Shown piece by piece: positions 1-11,564 of a DNA stretch of 64,000 nt. This DNA comes from Tilletiopsis washingtonensis (Eukaryota > Basidiomycota > Exobasidiomycetes > Entylomatales), in assembly GCF_003144115.1 (NCBI RefSeq), contig NW_020312002.1, forward strand, positions 779,540-843,539. The letters run 5' to 3'. The translations under genes were made by a program, and so were the position numbers. The notes under the pieces are model-generated. The model was not told where the DNA came from. It saw only the letters and a program-made list of their open reading frames with translations, and did not search any database. How positions within the stretch are numbered: the stretch's first letter is position 1; each line of letters opens with the position of its first letter.

Positions 1-9
1 CCTCCCCAG

Positions 10-108
10 TCCCGTGTGCACCGCCTCGCCCGCTACTACCGCACCGTCGGCAAGCTGGCGCCGACGTTCAAGTACGAGGCCGCCACGGCGTCGACGATGG
101 TCGCCTAA
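10..108 (+). CDS. RPS13: 40S ribosomal protein S13 (uS15), last exon, partial
   Basis: This is the last coding exon of a gene that begins left of the window. Bases 1-9 are the end of an intron (pyrimidine-rich, closing in CCCCAG). The 33 codons start [16 protein letters not shown] and end ATASTMVA before TAA at 106-108. This is the conserved C-terminus of eukaryotic uS15, which binds 18S rRNA in the small ribosomal subunit. The known family tail ([13 protein letters not shown] ... KYESATAS) matches almost residue for residue. Only the C-terminal fifth is visible, so integrity of the rest cannot be judged. Confidence 0.9.
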   Translation, partial: SRVHRLARYYRTVGKLAPTFKYEAATASTMVA

Positions 109-655
109 AAAGGGCCTTGCTTTGCCTGTGCCTTTGCTTCCCTCGCTCACTTCGAGCTTCCACATGCTGCTGGTCTGCTAGGCAGAGTGTGGCTTGGGGC
201 GGGGCAAGGGAATGGGCGCCCGACGTGCAGACGTCAATGTTCATGTACTTTTGAGATCTCCCCTCCTCCGTGCTGCCCTGCTGCTTTGCTGTCTGCGCGC
301 GCTGCCTCGATGGTCGTTGGACGGATGGGAGCCGGGCAAAGAGAGAGCGGGGCTGCTTCTCTGCACCGCCCGACGGGAGCGGGTGCAATGCTGATGGTCT
401 GTTCGCGGCTCGGGCGCTTTCGGTCACTGCCGACGCGGCGCCGCACGACAACAGACGGGGGCCAGCCTCCGTCTCTTCGCCAGAGGCACGCCTAGATGGC
501 TCGTTCGATGAGAATCACGCAGCGGGCAAAGGGCGCAAGCTGCATGCATTCTCATTGCTGCAGCACCAACTGGAGCAAGCAGAGCGGGGTATCGCCGATG
601 CGGATGGAGAAGGGACGGGGCGGAAGGCAAACAGGGAGCGCGAGTCCGGAGCACC
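109..655. other. Intergenic, convergent 3' flanks
   Basis: About 550 nt between the stop codon of RPS13 and the stop of the helicase on the other strand. It must hold both 3' untranslated regions. I see no conserved reading frame, repeat or RNA gene in it; the short open frames here are a by-product of high GC. Confidence 0.6.
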
Positions 656-3600
656 TTACATGCCGAACAAGTCGAGCTCGTGCGCATCGTCACGCAGCGC
701 CGGCGCCGTCTCTTGATCGCACACTACGACGGCGCCGCACTGCTCCGCCCAGTCGGCGAAGCGGCGCAGCATCTGGCAGCCGAGCTGTGCATCCTCGGGC
801 GCGCCAGCAGACGCCAGCAGCTCCGCGCCCGCCGCGCCCACACGCGCCGCCCTCCACGTGGGCAGGTGGCCGACGACGATGAGCGCCGCTTGGGCGCGCG
901 TGAGCGCCACGCAGAGGCGGCGCACGTCCGCCAGAAAGCCGACGTAGCCTGCGGCGTCGGCAGCAGTGCTGCTGCTGCTGTTGCGCACGGAGCCAAAGAG
1001 GATGAGGCGCTTCTCGCGGCCCTCGAAGCCATCGACGGTGTGCACCTCGATTTCCTTTGCCTCCGCCGCACGCCCTCGCCCGCCTTCTTCCTTTGCAAAG
1101 AGCGCCAGCAGCGCCGCGTGCTCTTCGCTCTCGCGCTCCTGCAGCATGCGGCGCAAGAGGCGCACCTGCGCAGCGTACGGCACGACGACGCCAATGTCGC
1201 GCCCTCGCAGGCCGGCGTTGCGCACGAGCACATCGACGACGATGCGCGCCAGCAGCGCCGCCTCGCCAAGGTTGACGAGCGACTTGTCCGCGCGCGTCTC
1301 GCGCGCAGAGTGCGTCACGAAGGCCATCCTGCCGCCTGCCTCCGCTGGCAAGAAGCGCGACTGAAGCGCCGGAATTGCAAGCGTAGGTGCTCCGTCGTGC
1401 AGTGCGCCGTTGTAGAAGGCCGCATTTGGAAAGGCGGCGAGATGCGGATGCATGCGGTGCTGCGTGTCCAGCATCGTGCTCGGCACGTCTGCGCGACGCA
1501 GCAGCCGCTCGAAGAGCGAGAGGGCCAGGCCTTCGCGACGTGCGGCGGCACTCGTGACGACGGGCGGCAGCTGTCGGTGATCGCCGATGAGGGCCAGCTG
1601 CGCACAGCCCTTCATGAGAGGCACGAGCGACACCGCTTCAGTGGCCATGCTTCCTTCGTCGAAGAAGACGAGCGGAAAGTCCAGCGCCCTCAGTGCTGCC
1701 GAGGCGGAGGCGAGTGCAGTGCAGCAAATGACATCGGCGGAGCGCAGGATCGAGGAGAGGATCTGCTGCTCGAGCATGAATGCGCGACCGTGCTGCTTTG
1801 CGATGCGAGCCTTGAGTTGCGGGGCCGTGGCATCGCTCACGGGCGCGGCGCCGTCGAACTGGTCCACCTCGAAGTCGCCCTTCCACGCCCCCCTGCCACC
1901 CTGCAGCTCGCCCTTGCGCTTCGCAGCCTCCAGCGCAGCAAGCTCAGCTCGCGTGCGCGCAAGTGCCAGGCGTAGCTCATCGAGCTGGCGTTTCTGGGGA
2001 TGCGCCTCGACGAGTTCGTCGAGGGTACAGCCTCGCAGCTCGTCGCGCACTCGCGCAGAGGGACCGGCACGCACGACGCGCAGCCCTGCGCGCTGCGCGC
2101 CGAGGGCGAGATTGTCGACTGCGACGTTTGTGTGGGCGCAGAGAAGGATGCTGAGAGTGGAAGCGGGTCAGCGACCGGGCGCTTAGAGGAGTGGAAAGGA
2201 CGCACGGATGAGGCACTTCGAAATGCAGCTTGAGCAGCTTCATCGCCGCGACGATGGTGCGCGTCTTGCCTGTTCCGGGCGGCTTAGAGGAAGAACAAAA
2301 GCTCGTCAGCCAGGACGTCTAGCGCCCACGGACGAGCCCGAGCAACTCACGCCTTGCACCAAGCTCAGCCGATTGCCCAGCATCATCGCCACGGCTCTTT
2401 CCTGGCTCTCATTGAGGCCCAGGTCGGGGTCGCCTTCGACGCGAAGCGTGCCTGCCGGCTGCAAACGTCGCTGAACCCAGCTGCGAATGCGCATGTCATG
2501 CTCGAAGAGCCCAGGCGCCTGCGCAGGCGCCAGGCCCAGCAGCACATCGGCGAGTCGCGTGCCTCGCAGCACCACCTCGGCCTCCTCGCCGCTCGGCAGT
2601 TCCCTTGTCGCGCCTTCCTGACTGGCCACATCGTGTGCCAGGCACTGCAGTGCCGCGTCTGTGCGTTCGTGCACGAGCGTGTTCTCGCCCTGCACGACGC
2701 ACCATGTCTCGTTGCCGCGCTCCAGGTCCGCCAGCGCGGCGACGCCATCGAAGGCTAGCGTGAGACGGTCGGGCGTGATGGAGAGCACCGTCGCTGGCAG
2801 CCCGCTGACTGCCGGCAATGGCGATGCTGGCTCGTCGGGCGCTTGCGTAGCCAGGCGGGCATCCGCATCCGCAAAGCACTTGCTGCGCGCCGCGCTCGCC
2901 ACCACGACGCAGCCGTCGCCAGCCTGCAGCCGCGTCCACGGGAATGCGGCGCGCGCAGGCCGCGTGAAGACGGCGATGCGCTTGCCGTAGCGCCGCTGAG
3001 CACGCCAGTAGGCTTGCAGGCCGTCGAGGGCGTAGCCGGCGGCGACGAGCCGAGGCGTGCGCCATCGTGATCGCTCGAGCAGCGCAGCTTGCGTCTCGGC
3101 GCGCTCGAGCGCCAGCTTGTGCCGCTGCGCAGCGACATATGTGGCGGCTGCGGAGCGCAGCTCCTGCCGCGCGGCAGAGGCAGCGCCGTGCGAGTCGAGA
3201 CCGGCAAGCTGGCGCACGGTGGGCATGATGCGGCGAGGTGGTGGCGGCGCAGGCGGCACCGGCACTGGTGCATGTCCCGGAAGGACGGCGCCGAGACGGG
3301 AAAAGGCACGCGTGCGCCAGTCCCACCGCGTAGACGAGGCAGTGGGCGGCGAGGAGGCGAGAGGCCGAGGCGTGAGACGCAGCTGCGGCAGCGAGACGAG
3401 CGGCGGCATCGCCTCGGGCGCGGGCGGCGGACGGGCGTAGAAGTCGCTCCTGGCGCTGTGCGCCACGAGGTCGGCGTCGTACATCGGCTCGAGCGAGACG
3501 GCGCCCATGTCGAGGGCCATCTGGCTCCATGCGTCGTGCGCCGCAGGTGGCGGCGCCGTGGCAGCGGCATGCTGATGCGCCGCTGAGCCAGCCGGAGCGG

Positions 3601-3736
3601 TGCGCTGTGGCGTGCGCAGGCGAGTGCGCGAGGAGGAGGCGCCGGCAGCCACTCTCGGCGCTGCGCCGGCGCCGGCCACTGCTGCGCGAGAAGCCGCGGC
3701 GAGGGAGCGGCGCGTGGGCGAGGCGAGCGGCGCCAT
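656..3736 (-). CDS. SF1B helicase of the UPF1/SMUBP2 (Hcs1-like) family
   Basis: Three exons: 2351-3736, 2206-2282 and 656-2150, giving 985 residues. Visible helicase motifs, in order: Walker [11 protein letters not shown] (split by the first intron after its G), ILLCAHTNVAVDNL, a Walker B-type FFDEGSMATE, GDHRQLPPVV, TQHRMHP, VVPYAAQVRLL, VHTVDGFEGREKRLILF and RRLCVALTRAQAALIVVG. These define the UPF1-like branch of superfamily 1, ATP-driven 5'-3' helicases on RNA or DNA. The chosen ATG at 3736 has a good context (cagccATGG) and opens an Arg/Ala/Ser-rich stretch without acidic residues that could be a mitochondrial presequence; the frame stays open further upstream. The N-terminal 460 residues before Walker A are poorly conserved. 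Nearest known relatives would be yeast Hcs1 or human SMUBP2, but the exact ortholog is uncertain. Divergent from ERG2 across 328 nt. Confidence 0.85.
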
Positions 3737-4064
3737 GGCTGGCTGCCAGCTCGCACAGCGCGAGCCAAAGACAGAGGTGGAGGTAGGAGAAGAGAGGTAG
3801 AGGCAGAGACGAGGGCAAGAGCGGGGCAAAGAAGCAGACGAGACGATGAGAGGATGAGGAGCAGAAGATGGCGCCGTGGCGAATGCGGATGCGGCCGCCT
3901 CGCCGCGCGCGCCGCGCTGACCCGCCAAAGACAGCGTGGGAGCAGCGCGCGCGACGCGTTGCTCCGCGGGTCTCGCGGCGCCTTCTTCCGGCGGCGGCTT
4001 GATGGCCTGACCACCGCCTTCTCACCCCAGGCTTGCCTCTCCCCCACCACCGTCGATCGCAAGC
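3737..4064. promoter_or_regulatory. Bidirectional promoter, helicase / ERG2
   Basis: 328 nt between two divergent start codons. On the minus strand it is strongly pyrimidine-rich just upstream of the helicase ATG (about 3760-3860), as expected for a 5' leader in this genome. A TCACCCCA octamer at 4022-4029 lies about 35 nt before the ERG2 ATG. No TATA box is evident. Confidence 0.4.
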
Positions 4065-5550
4065 ATGCCGGCACACAAGCCACGCGCGTCTCCTGCGCCC
4101 GCCACGCGCACCTCGAGCGTCGGGCTACGGCGGCCCGTCGCCTCGCGCGCGCCCTCGCGCTGGCCGCGCACGCTCGCCGTGCTCGCCTCCTTCTTCGTGC
4201 TTGCCGCCATCGGCATTCGCTGGCTCGAGAGCATCAAGGCGCAGCACTACGTCTTTGACCCCGTCAAGCTGCATGCCCTCACGCAGTCCGTCGTGGCCAA
4301 GAACCACAGCAGCACTGAGGCCATCTTTGACGAGATCCTCGACGCGCTGCGCAACGACGACAAGATTGCACGCACGCTCAACACGCGCGACTTCAGGGTG
4401 AAAGAGGAGTGGATGTTCAACAATGCCGGCGGTGAGTGGGCGTGATGGCGGAGCAGAGAGCGAGAGAGTGGACGCGAAAGGAGAAGCACGGCCAGGACGG
4501 AGAATGGAGGACCGACACAGGGATTGCAGCGAAGCAAGCTCGGACGCGGGCCACGAGACGAGGGGCATCTTCGTGCCTCAGATGCCCTTGGGAGTCAGTC
4601 ATGAGCAAACGAGAGAGTAGACGTCAGTCTTGCTTTTCGGCCCGTAGTAGCACATCCTCGTCCAATGGAAGGAGCGGAGCAAGCAAGAGCCACGTACTGA
4701 CTCGCGCTTCGCACAGGCGCCATGGGCAGCATGTACATCCTGCACGCCTCCATCACGGAGGTGAGATTGCGGAGCTCCGCAGCTTGGCTAGCAGGCGGGC
4801 TCTCCTCGAGATGCAAGCTTGCAGCTGGCGAGCTTGCGAGCTGCTCCAGCCGGTGCTGACTCGCATTGCCCTTCGCAGTACCTCATCTTCTTCGGCACGC
4901 CCATCGGCACCGAGGGCCACACGGGGCGGCACACGGTGCGTGCGGATGCGTGTCTCTCTCAGTGTGCTTGCTTTGGCTGACCGAGAGCGACCCGGCTGAC
5001 CAGGCCGACGACTACTTCCACATCCTGACGGGCGAGCAGCGTGCCTTCTCCGCACACGGCATCTACCCCGAGGTGTGTCCTTGCTTCTTTCGCCTCTTCG
5101 CTTATCTTCCTGACCTCTCGCTCCTCTCTCTTCATTCGCGCCTTGGCTCGCCTCCGCTCGCGCCCGCCACACAGATCTACCTGCCCGGCTCGCAGCACCA
5201 CCTGCGCCGCGGCGAGGTCAAGCAGTACATGATGCCCGAGAGTGGCTGCTGGGCCCTGGAGCTGGCGCAGGGTGCGTCCTTTCTCTTCCCCGTGCTTCAC
5301 TGAACTTCCGTTCGAGCTGACGATGGGCTCTTTCGGCACAGGCTGGATCCCACCCATGCTGCCCTTTGGCCTCGCAGACGTCCTCTCCAGCACGCTCGAC
5401 TTCCCCACATTCATCCAGACGGCCTGGATCACGGGCCGCGAGATGATTGGCAACTTGGCCATTGGTGCGTCTGCGCCACGGCCCCTTTGGTGGTGCATTG
5501 CTCAGGCCTGTGACTGACTGTGCCTGTCACTTCCTGCAGGCAAGTTCTGA
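4065..5550 (+). CDS. ERG2: C-8 sterol isomerase ERG2
   Basis: Seven exons: 4065-4431, 4717-4760, 4879-4935, 5004-5072, 5175-5271, 5342-5464 and 5540-5550, giving 255 residues. The enzyme moves the C8=C9 double bond to C7=C8 in ergosterol synthesis in the endoplasmic reticulum and is homologous to the sigma-1 receptor. A cytosolic Arg/Pro-rich N-terminus is followed by one membrane segment (about residues 37-54). Family signatures are [47 protein letters not shown] (with acidic and His residues of the active site region), and the C-terminal amphipathic part around [20 protein letters not shown]. It is slightly longer than the 222-residue yeast protein because of the N-terminus. The final exon carries only the last codons (GKF, stop). 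All intron phases agree. Confidence 0.95.
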
Positions 5551-5694
5551 TCCTTCTCGAGACCGACACACGCAAGAACCACGGTCTTTACTCTGCCTCT
5601 GCTCTCCTTTGCTCCCTCTTTGCCTCCTGCTTCCCACCACGCTCCAGCGGGTACACGCCACGTGCCACTCAATACACTAGATTGCCTGTTTGCC

Positions 5695-7028
5695 CTACAA
5701 GCCCGCTTTCCTCTCCACCCTCACACCCGCCACAAGTCGCCTCGCCGCTCGTCCAAACACCTCTCCCAGCGCATCTCCCTCGCCCCTCTCGCTGACGCCC
5801 AGCTCCGTCCAGTCGCGGCCCGCATCGAGCGCTGCGCGATCTGCGTCGCTGCCGAAGAGGCGCACGACGCCCGCCATCTGCTCTTCGAGACGCATGGCCA
5901 CGTTGGGCACGTCGGAGCCGAAGAGGATGCGCCCGGCACGCGCCAGCTGCAGCGTGAAGGCGTGCGAAGGATGTCCTGGCGGCGGGAAGAGGGGCAGCCG
6001 AGTCACTGCGTGTGTGGAGGCACGCCATCAGCCCTCTTGCTCGTCCGCGTGCAAAGCGAGGACGAGAGGGAGAGGCTCACCAGTCGGCGTGGTGTCGAGA
6101 TACACGTTTCCGCATCGTCTCGCCACCTCCAGCGCAGCTTTCACCGCCGGGCTGCCGCTATGAGCAATGACGACTCTTGCCTCAGGATAGCGCCTCGCCA
6201 CCTCCTCAATGTCGCGCATCTCCGGAGAGGCAGTGTTGCCGCTCACGTGCGAGCCGGCATGCACCACCACCGGCACTCTCGCGGCCGCCACGGTCTCCCA
6301 GAACGGCGCGAGCCCCGGGTGCAGCACGCTGTACTCGCCCACGGAGCAGTGCAGCTTGGCGACGCGTGCGCCGGCGGCGATGGCACGCCGTGTGTAGGCG
6401 CCCACTGCGTCGGCGCCGTCATCGGGATGCGCAGTGAGGCCTGCGATGGGCGACTGGCCGTGCGATCGAAGTGCAGTGCATACGCTCAAGATCGCGTCGT
6501 TAAGCGGCGCTGCGACGCCGGCTTTGTGAGCATACGGCAGGATCCAACTGCCCTTGATGCCTTCTCGAATTCGTGTCAGTGCGGAGAGAGAAGGATAGCG
6601 AGGCAGAAGCAACGCACCGGCATCGCGCAGGGACTGGGCCAGTAGCTTCGGATCGGACTCGTGGTAGGGATACACGAGTCTCCCGGGCGAGGGGAACGCG
6701 TCGGCATCCGCATACTCTGCGTCAAACGCGGCCGCAGGCGGACAGCAGGCGTGCGGCGGCGGCGCGGCTGCGTCCGCGGCGACGTCTTCGGACGCCGAGG
6801 CGACGGAGGCAGGAGCGGCCTCGGAGGCAACCTCGCTGCCTTCGGCATCGGCAATGACGGCGTTGAAGAAGGCACGGATCTTGCGCGCCAGCCGCTCGGG
6901 CAGGACATGGCTGAGGGCGAGCGTCAGCGGCAGGCAACAGCGCCGAAGCGCGGCAGGCGCACGCACGTGTGTGCATCGATGATCCACGGCTCTGCGCTGC
7001 CGCTGCTGCTGCTGGAGGAGGAGGCCAT
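5695..7028 (-). CDS. Amidohydrolase-2 family metal-dependent hydrolase
   Basis: Four exons: 6967-7028, 6618-6910, 6081-6563 and 5695-6005, giving 382 residues. After a short poly-Ser start the protein enters IIDAHTH, the HxH metal-binding strand of the amidohydrolase TIM barrel; the first intron falls inside the DAHTH motif. Later barrel motifs are WILPYAHKAGVAAPLN, VVVHAGSHVSG, RVVIAHSGSP and RILFGSDVPNVA, which supplies the final metal-ligand Asp. Members include decarboxylases and hydrolases of the ACMSD/isonicotinate type; the substrate cannot be told. The 54-nt intron at 6564-6617 is in frame and could be read through, but removing it gives the better family match (DAEGIKGSWILPYAHK). The ATG at 7028 is the first with fitting context. 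Tail to tail with ERG2, 144 nt apart. Confidence 0.8.
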
Positions 7029-7287
7029 GCTGAGAAGGAGCCGAGGGATGATGAGGAGCGCAAGCAAGCGACGCTCGCCCAGCGGAGCAGGTGCAGGCGG
7101 CTCCGGCATCCGGGCAAAGCACGCCGGTGGCCGAGGTGGCTTGCTTTCCCCGCACGCGCCGGTGCCTGACCCGCACGGGGCAGCGCCGCGTCTTCCTTCT
7201 CTCCACCTCAAGCTTCAGTCAGGACTGGCATCTTCGCGCAGACCTTCAGTCCTCACAGCGCAGCACTCGGCAGCAAGACACATCCAC

Positions 7288-8799
7288 ATGCCGCTCGACT
7301 TTGACGCGCTGGCCGGCGTGCCGCCCTACCCGCCAGCCGGCAAGGCCGCCATTGTGTGAGTTCGGCCTCTCCCTGCCTCCACTTCACCTCACTGATGCAT
7401 CCTCTCCAGCACCGGCGGCTCCAGCGGCGTGCGTCTCCCATCTCACACGGCTTCGAAACATCGCACGGGGATGCTGATGCCTCGTCTGGGCAGATCGGTC
7501 GTTCCACGGCACTCGCGCTCCACCGCGCGGGATGGAGTGTGTGCATCACGGCGCGGCGCGCAGAGGCGCTCGAGGAGACGCTGCGCCTGATGCGTGCGCA
7601 GCCAGGCAGCGCAGATGGGAGTGCACAGGCGCTGAAAGCGACGAGCTTCGCCGGCGACATCACGAGCGAGGAGACGGTGCTTGCGTGAGTCTCGGCGTAG
7701 GGGAATGGTCGGGCTGAAGCTCACGAGGGGCGGGACAGGCTCTTCAAGCATGCCTACGAGCAGCTCGGTGCGTACAGCACAAGACCTCTTGCACTGCAGA
7801 GCGATGAGCCGCTCAGCCAGCTCATCTCCTCTGCTCATTCGCTCCGCTCCTCCTGTTGGCTGCATCCAACGCATGCAGGCCAGATCGACCTCGTCTTCTG
7901 CAACGCCGGCGTCAGCACTGCCGCCGTGCCGCTGTTTGACCTGCCGTTGGCCGATTGGAATGTGCGTCGACGCGCGTAGTTCCTTCTCGTCCTTCTCGCG
8001 CTCCTCTCGCATGTGCTGACACGGACCGAGCAGAAGGCCGTCTCGACGAACCTGACAGCCACGTTCCTCTGCGCGCGCGAGGCATTCCGGTACATGTCGC
8101 CTGAGCGAGGTGGCAAGGGAGGAAGGATCATTGTCAATGGCAGCATCAGCGCTGCAGTGCCTCGGCCTCGTGAGTGGCGTGCTTGCTCCAGATGCCGTAG
8201 TGCGAGACTGATGCTGCATGGGACCCCGCAGACTCGGCACCCTGTGAGCTCTCTGCCTCTCCCCTGCCATCGCAGGCGCGCTGATCTGCTCCGCGCCGCA
8301 GACACGGCAAGCAAGCACGGCTGCACGGGCCTCACGAAGTCCCTAGCGCTCGACGGGAGGGCACACAACATCGCCGTCTCGCAGATCGACATTGGCAACG
8401 CCAGCAGCGACATGACGGAGCGGATGCGTACGGGACCAGGGGTGATGCAGGTGCGTCAGTGGCATGCCGGGCAGGCGGACGAGAGCTGTGCCCAGACTGA
8501 GTGATCTTCCTACGATGGCAGGCCGATGGCTCCCTGCGTCAGGAGCCAGTCATGGATCGCGAGCATGCGGCGCGCGAGGTGGTGTGCGTGGTCCGAAGCA
8601 GCGTCGGCAGCGTGTTCCCGCGTAGCAGCCCAGCTCACGCGACCACACCCCGCAGCCACATTGCCGAGATGCCCCTCTCTGTCAACGTGCAGTTCGTCAC
8701 CATCCAGGTGCGTTGCCGTGAGCTACCCGAGCTTGAACCTACTGCTCACACTGCGCGACTCAGGCGACCAAGATGCCATCGATGATCGGGCGCGGCTAA
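7288..8799 (+). CDS. Short-chain dehydrogenase/reductase, 11 exons
   Basis: Exons 7288-7355, 7410-7428, 7494-7684, 7739-7767, 7879-7961, 8034-8169, 8232-8243, 8302-8450, 8522-8583, 8656-8707 and 8764-8799 give 278 residues. Classical SDR Rossmann features appear in order: TGGSSGIG nucleotide-binding loop (residues about 24-31, split between exons 2 and 3), D of [12 protein letters not shown] (NAG motif), IIVNGSISA with the catalytic Ser, and YTASK with the catalytic Tyr and Lys. It is an NAD(P)H-dependent oxidoreductase, probably cytosolic, of unknown substrate. The YTASK tyrosine codon is assembled across an intron, and the exon before it is only 12 nt. The C-terminus [18 protein letters not shown] is typical of fungal SDRs that end shortly after the last beta strand. 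All eleven exons keep phase. Confidence 0.85.
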
Positions 8800-8887
8800 G
8801 CCGCTCATGCACTCCGCATCGCACCTTCATTGAGAGTGTCATTCCGCGCCGAGAGGCGTGCCTGGGAAGTGGGCTTGGTGGGCGTCT

Positions 8888-11564
8888 CTACTCTTCGTCG
8901 TACGTCAGCGGCCGGAAGGGCGTGCCGGTGGCCATGTAGTGCTTGCTGCTCGCCTCGACCCAGTGCAGACGCAGCGCGTGCAGGAAGGCCGAGAGGCCCT
9001 CCATGAGCACGAGCACGGCGATGCTGAGTGCGAACCAGATGGCGAACGCCGCGACGGTGGCCAGCACGCCGGCGATGCCCGTCATGCCAAACACATTCTG
9101 GATCGTCATCGTCCACAGCACCTCGCTGAGCTGCGCGTGGGCGAGCGAGAGGGCCCACAGACGCAGGTACGACGCCGTGTTGGAGATGCAGCCGAGGCAG
9201 AACTCAATCGTGTGGATCGACGAGTAGATGAGCGTCTCGCCGACGTTGAACTCGCCGCCGCCGCCGTGGCCGTCGTCGTGGCCGCCGGCGTCCTCGTTGT
9301 CCTCCTCGTCGTCGTCGCCGACGGTCTGGTAGCCGGCGCCCTGCTTGGCCTGGTGCTCCTTGTACTGCAGGTACGGCTTCGCCAGCAGCATCCACGGCAC
9401 GCACACGGCGGCAATGAGCAGCAGCACCGTCTGCACAAACGCCTGGCCGCTGTAGAGCGTCTTGTCGTCGTCGACATTGCCGGGGCTGAGGAACATGTAG
9501 ATGAGCGTATTGAGCAGGCCCGGCGGGCCGTTGTGCAGCAGGTTGCCCGCGGCGTCGCGCGCCGACCAGTCCGTCGTCCACTTGTAGAAGATCATGACGA
9601 CGAGGTAGCCGAAGAGCGAGTGCATGAAGAGCATCTGCGGCACCACCGTCGTCCAGATGTCGCTGTACTTGCGGAAGTGCAGCGCGTTGGGCACCTGCAG
9701 CAGAATGGCAAACGTCATGTGCGCCACGCCGAGGATGATCGACATCTTCATCTTGAGCGAGTTGGTGAAGACGAGCGAGTTGTCGGCGCCGTGCCACGTC
9801 GGGTCCAGGCCGAAGGGATACACGTGGCCCGTGGAGCGCGCCTCGAGAATGTCGCCGGCGCCGCCGCTCTTGACCCACTCCCAGCCGGGGTGGAAGAGGT
9901 GCATCGACTTGGAGAAGACGTCGTTGTACAGGAAGCCGGTGAAGATGGAGAAGGCACCCATGAGCAGGATGATGTAGCGGCCGTAGAAGAACATCTCGAA
10001 GATCTGCAGTTGAAGAAGCGGTGAGCCATTGTAGCACACCCGTGCGTCAGGGACGCCAACTCACCTCGCCGAGGCCGGCCTTGGCCAGCGGGCGCTCGTA
10101 GATGCACATCGCCGCCGCCGCCATGAACATGATCGTGCCGTGGCCGATGTCGCCGAACATGACGGCAAAGAGGAAGGGGAACGTGATGACGGTGAAGAGG
10201 CCCGGGTTGACCTCCTGGTACGTGGCGAAGCCGTAGGCGTCGATGATGGCCTGGAAGCCCTCGGTGAACTTGTTGGTGAGGTGGTACGTCGGCGGCGACT
10301 GCTTGGTGCGCAGCACCTGCAGCACCGAGGAGATGCTCGTGCCGCTGTTCTCCGTCGCGCGGCGGAGGGCGAGCTGGATCGAGCCGATGCCGCTGGTCGG
10401 GCACCAGCCCTCGGCGACGAGCGTGCTGCGGCCCGTGTCGATGTTGAAGAGGTTGAGCGTGGCGTAGATGAGCTTCTCGCGGCGCACCACGTCGGCCCAC
10501 GCCGAGAGACTCTCGGCCACCTTGACGAGCTCGGTGCGGCGCGTGGCGCTCGTCGAGTACAGCACGCTGTTGAGGTCCTCGATGCGGTTCGTCACCTCGC
10601 GCAGACTCTCCTCGCGCTTGTCGGCGTTCGAGTCGATGGGGTACAGAGCACCGCCCATGCTCTCGCTGATCTTGCGGATCTTGGCCAGCAGCTCGGCGCC
10701 GTGGGCAAAGATGATGAAGACATTCTTGCGCACAGGGCCCTCCTTGCTCGGGTCCGAGAAGGGCTCCTCGATCTCGGCGTAGTTCATGTACAGGTTGCCG
10801 CGCAGCACGCGCCACAGGATGCGCTCAAACGTCGCCATGCGCGAGCGCTCAATCGTGCCGGCGACAAACCTGCGAGACGGTCAGCCCCTGCAGTGCAGCA
10901 CATGCGCTGAGCGACTCACTCGAGGTCAAACGTGCCGTAGCCGCTGTCGTCGCCGCGGCCAAAGGCGCGGCTCTCGACGTCGTCGTCGGCCAGCAGCGGC
11001 GCATTGGCGTCGTCGGTGCTGGTGCGCTCGGCGCCGCCGCGGCCCTCGGCCTGCTCAAAGAAGATGGCCGTCTCGCGCAGGACGTGGCGCGCCTCCTCAA
11101 GCTCCAAGAGGCGGCGCTGCAGCTGCTCGTAGCTGCCGTTCATGTCGCCCAGGCGCGACTCGTACTGGCGCAGCTTGCTCGAGAGCTCCTCGACGAGCGC
11201 GGGCCCGCGCTGCGCGCCCATGCCGCCGTTGACAAAGGGCAGCGCCGACTCGAGCGGGCGCACGGGCACGCTCTCGGCCTCCATCTGCGCCTGCAGGAAG
11301 CGGATGACGCGGTCCATGTCGTCGAGACGGCGGATCTGCTGCACAAAGGAGCGCTGGAACGGCGTCACGTCGGGGTTGAGCTGCAGGAACAGTGGTCAGC
11401 TGTGCGGCAGGCCTGTCGCTCTATGCGCTGCCACGCACGTCCTTGAACTGCACGTTGCCGAGGCGCGCCAGCTCGTCGACGGTGTCGTGCGCCACCTCCT
11501 GCGGGATATAGAGCTGCACGAGGCTCATGGCCGCGGAGCGGAAGAGGCTCTCCTGCTCTCCCAT
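8888..11564 (-). CDS. VPH1: V-type proton ATPase subunit a
   Basis: Four exons: 11439-11564, 10920-11380, 10065-10869 and 8888-10003, giving 835 residues, normal for the family (yeast Vph1 840). This is the large membrane subunit of the V0 sector, forming the proton half-channels against the c-ring in vacuolar or Golgi membranes. The N-terminal cytosolic half begins MGEQESLFRSAAMSLVQLYI and includes LNPDVTPFQRSFV and a coiled-coil portion. The membrane half carries FAVMFGDIGHGTIMF, several hydrophobic segments, the FTGFLYNDVFSKSMHLF loop, and SYLRLWALSLAHAQLSEVLW, which holds the essential Arg used in proton transport. An acidic/Gly/His-rich luminal or cytosolic loop (GDDDEEDNEDAGGHDDGHGGG) precedes it. 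The start ATG is well placed, with 357 nt to the divergent COX6. Only one such gene is in view, so vacuolar versus Golgi isoform cannot be decided. Confidence 0.95.

Noticed and set aside
2283-2350. Frameshift in the helicase between its N- and C-terminal parts
   Set aside because: The apparent break is a normal intron (GTGAGT donor, CTAAG acceptor) that joins LSLVQG to PPGTGKT in phase 0.
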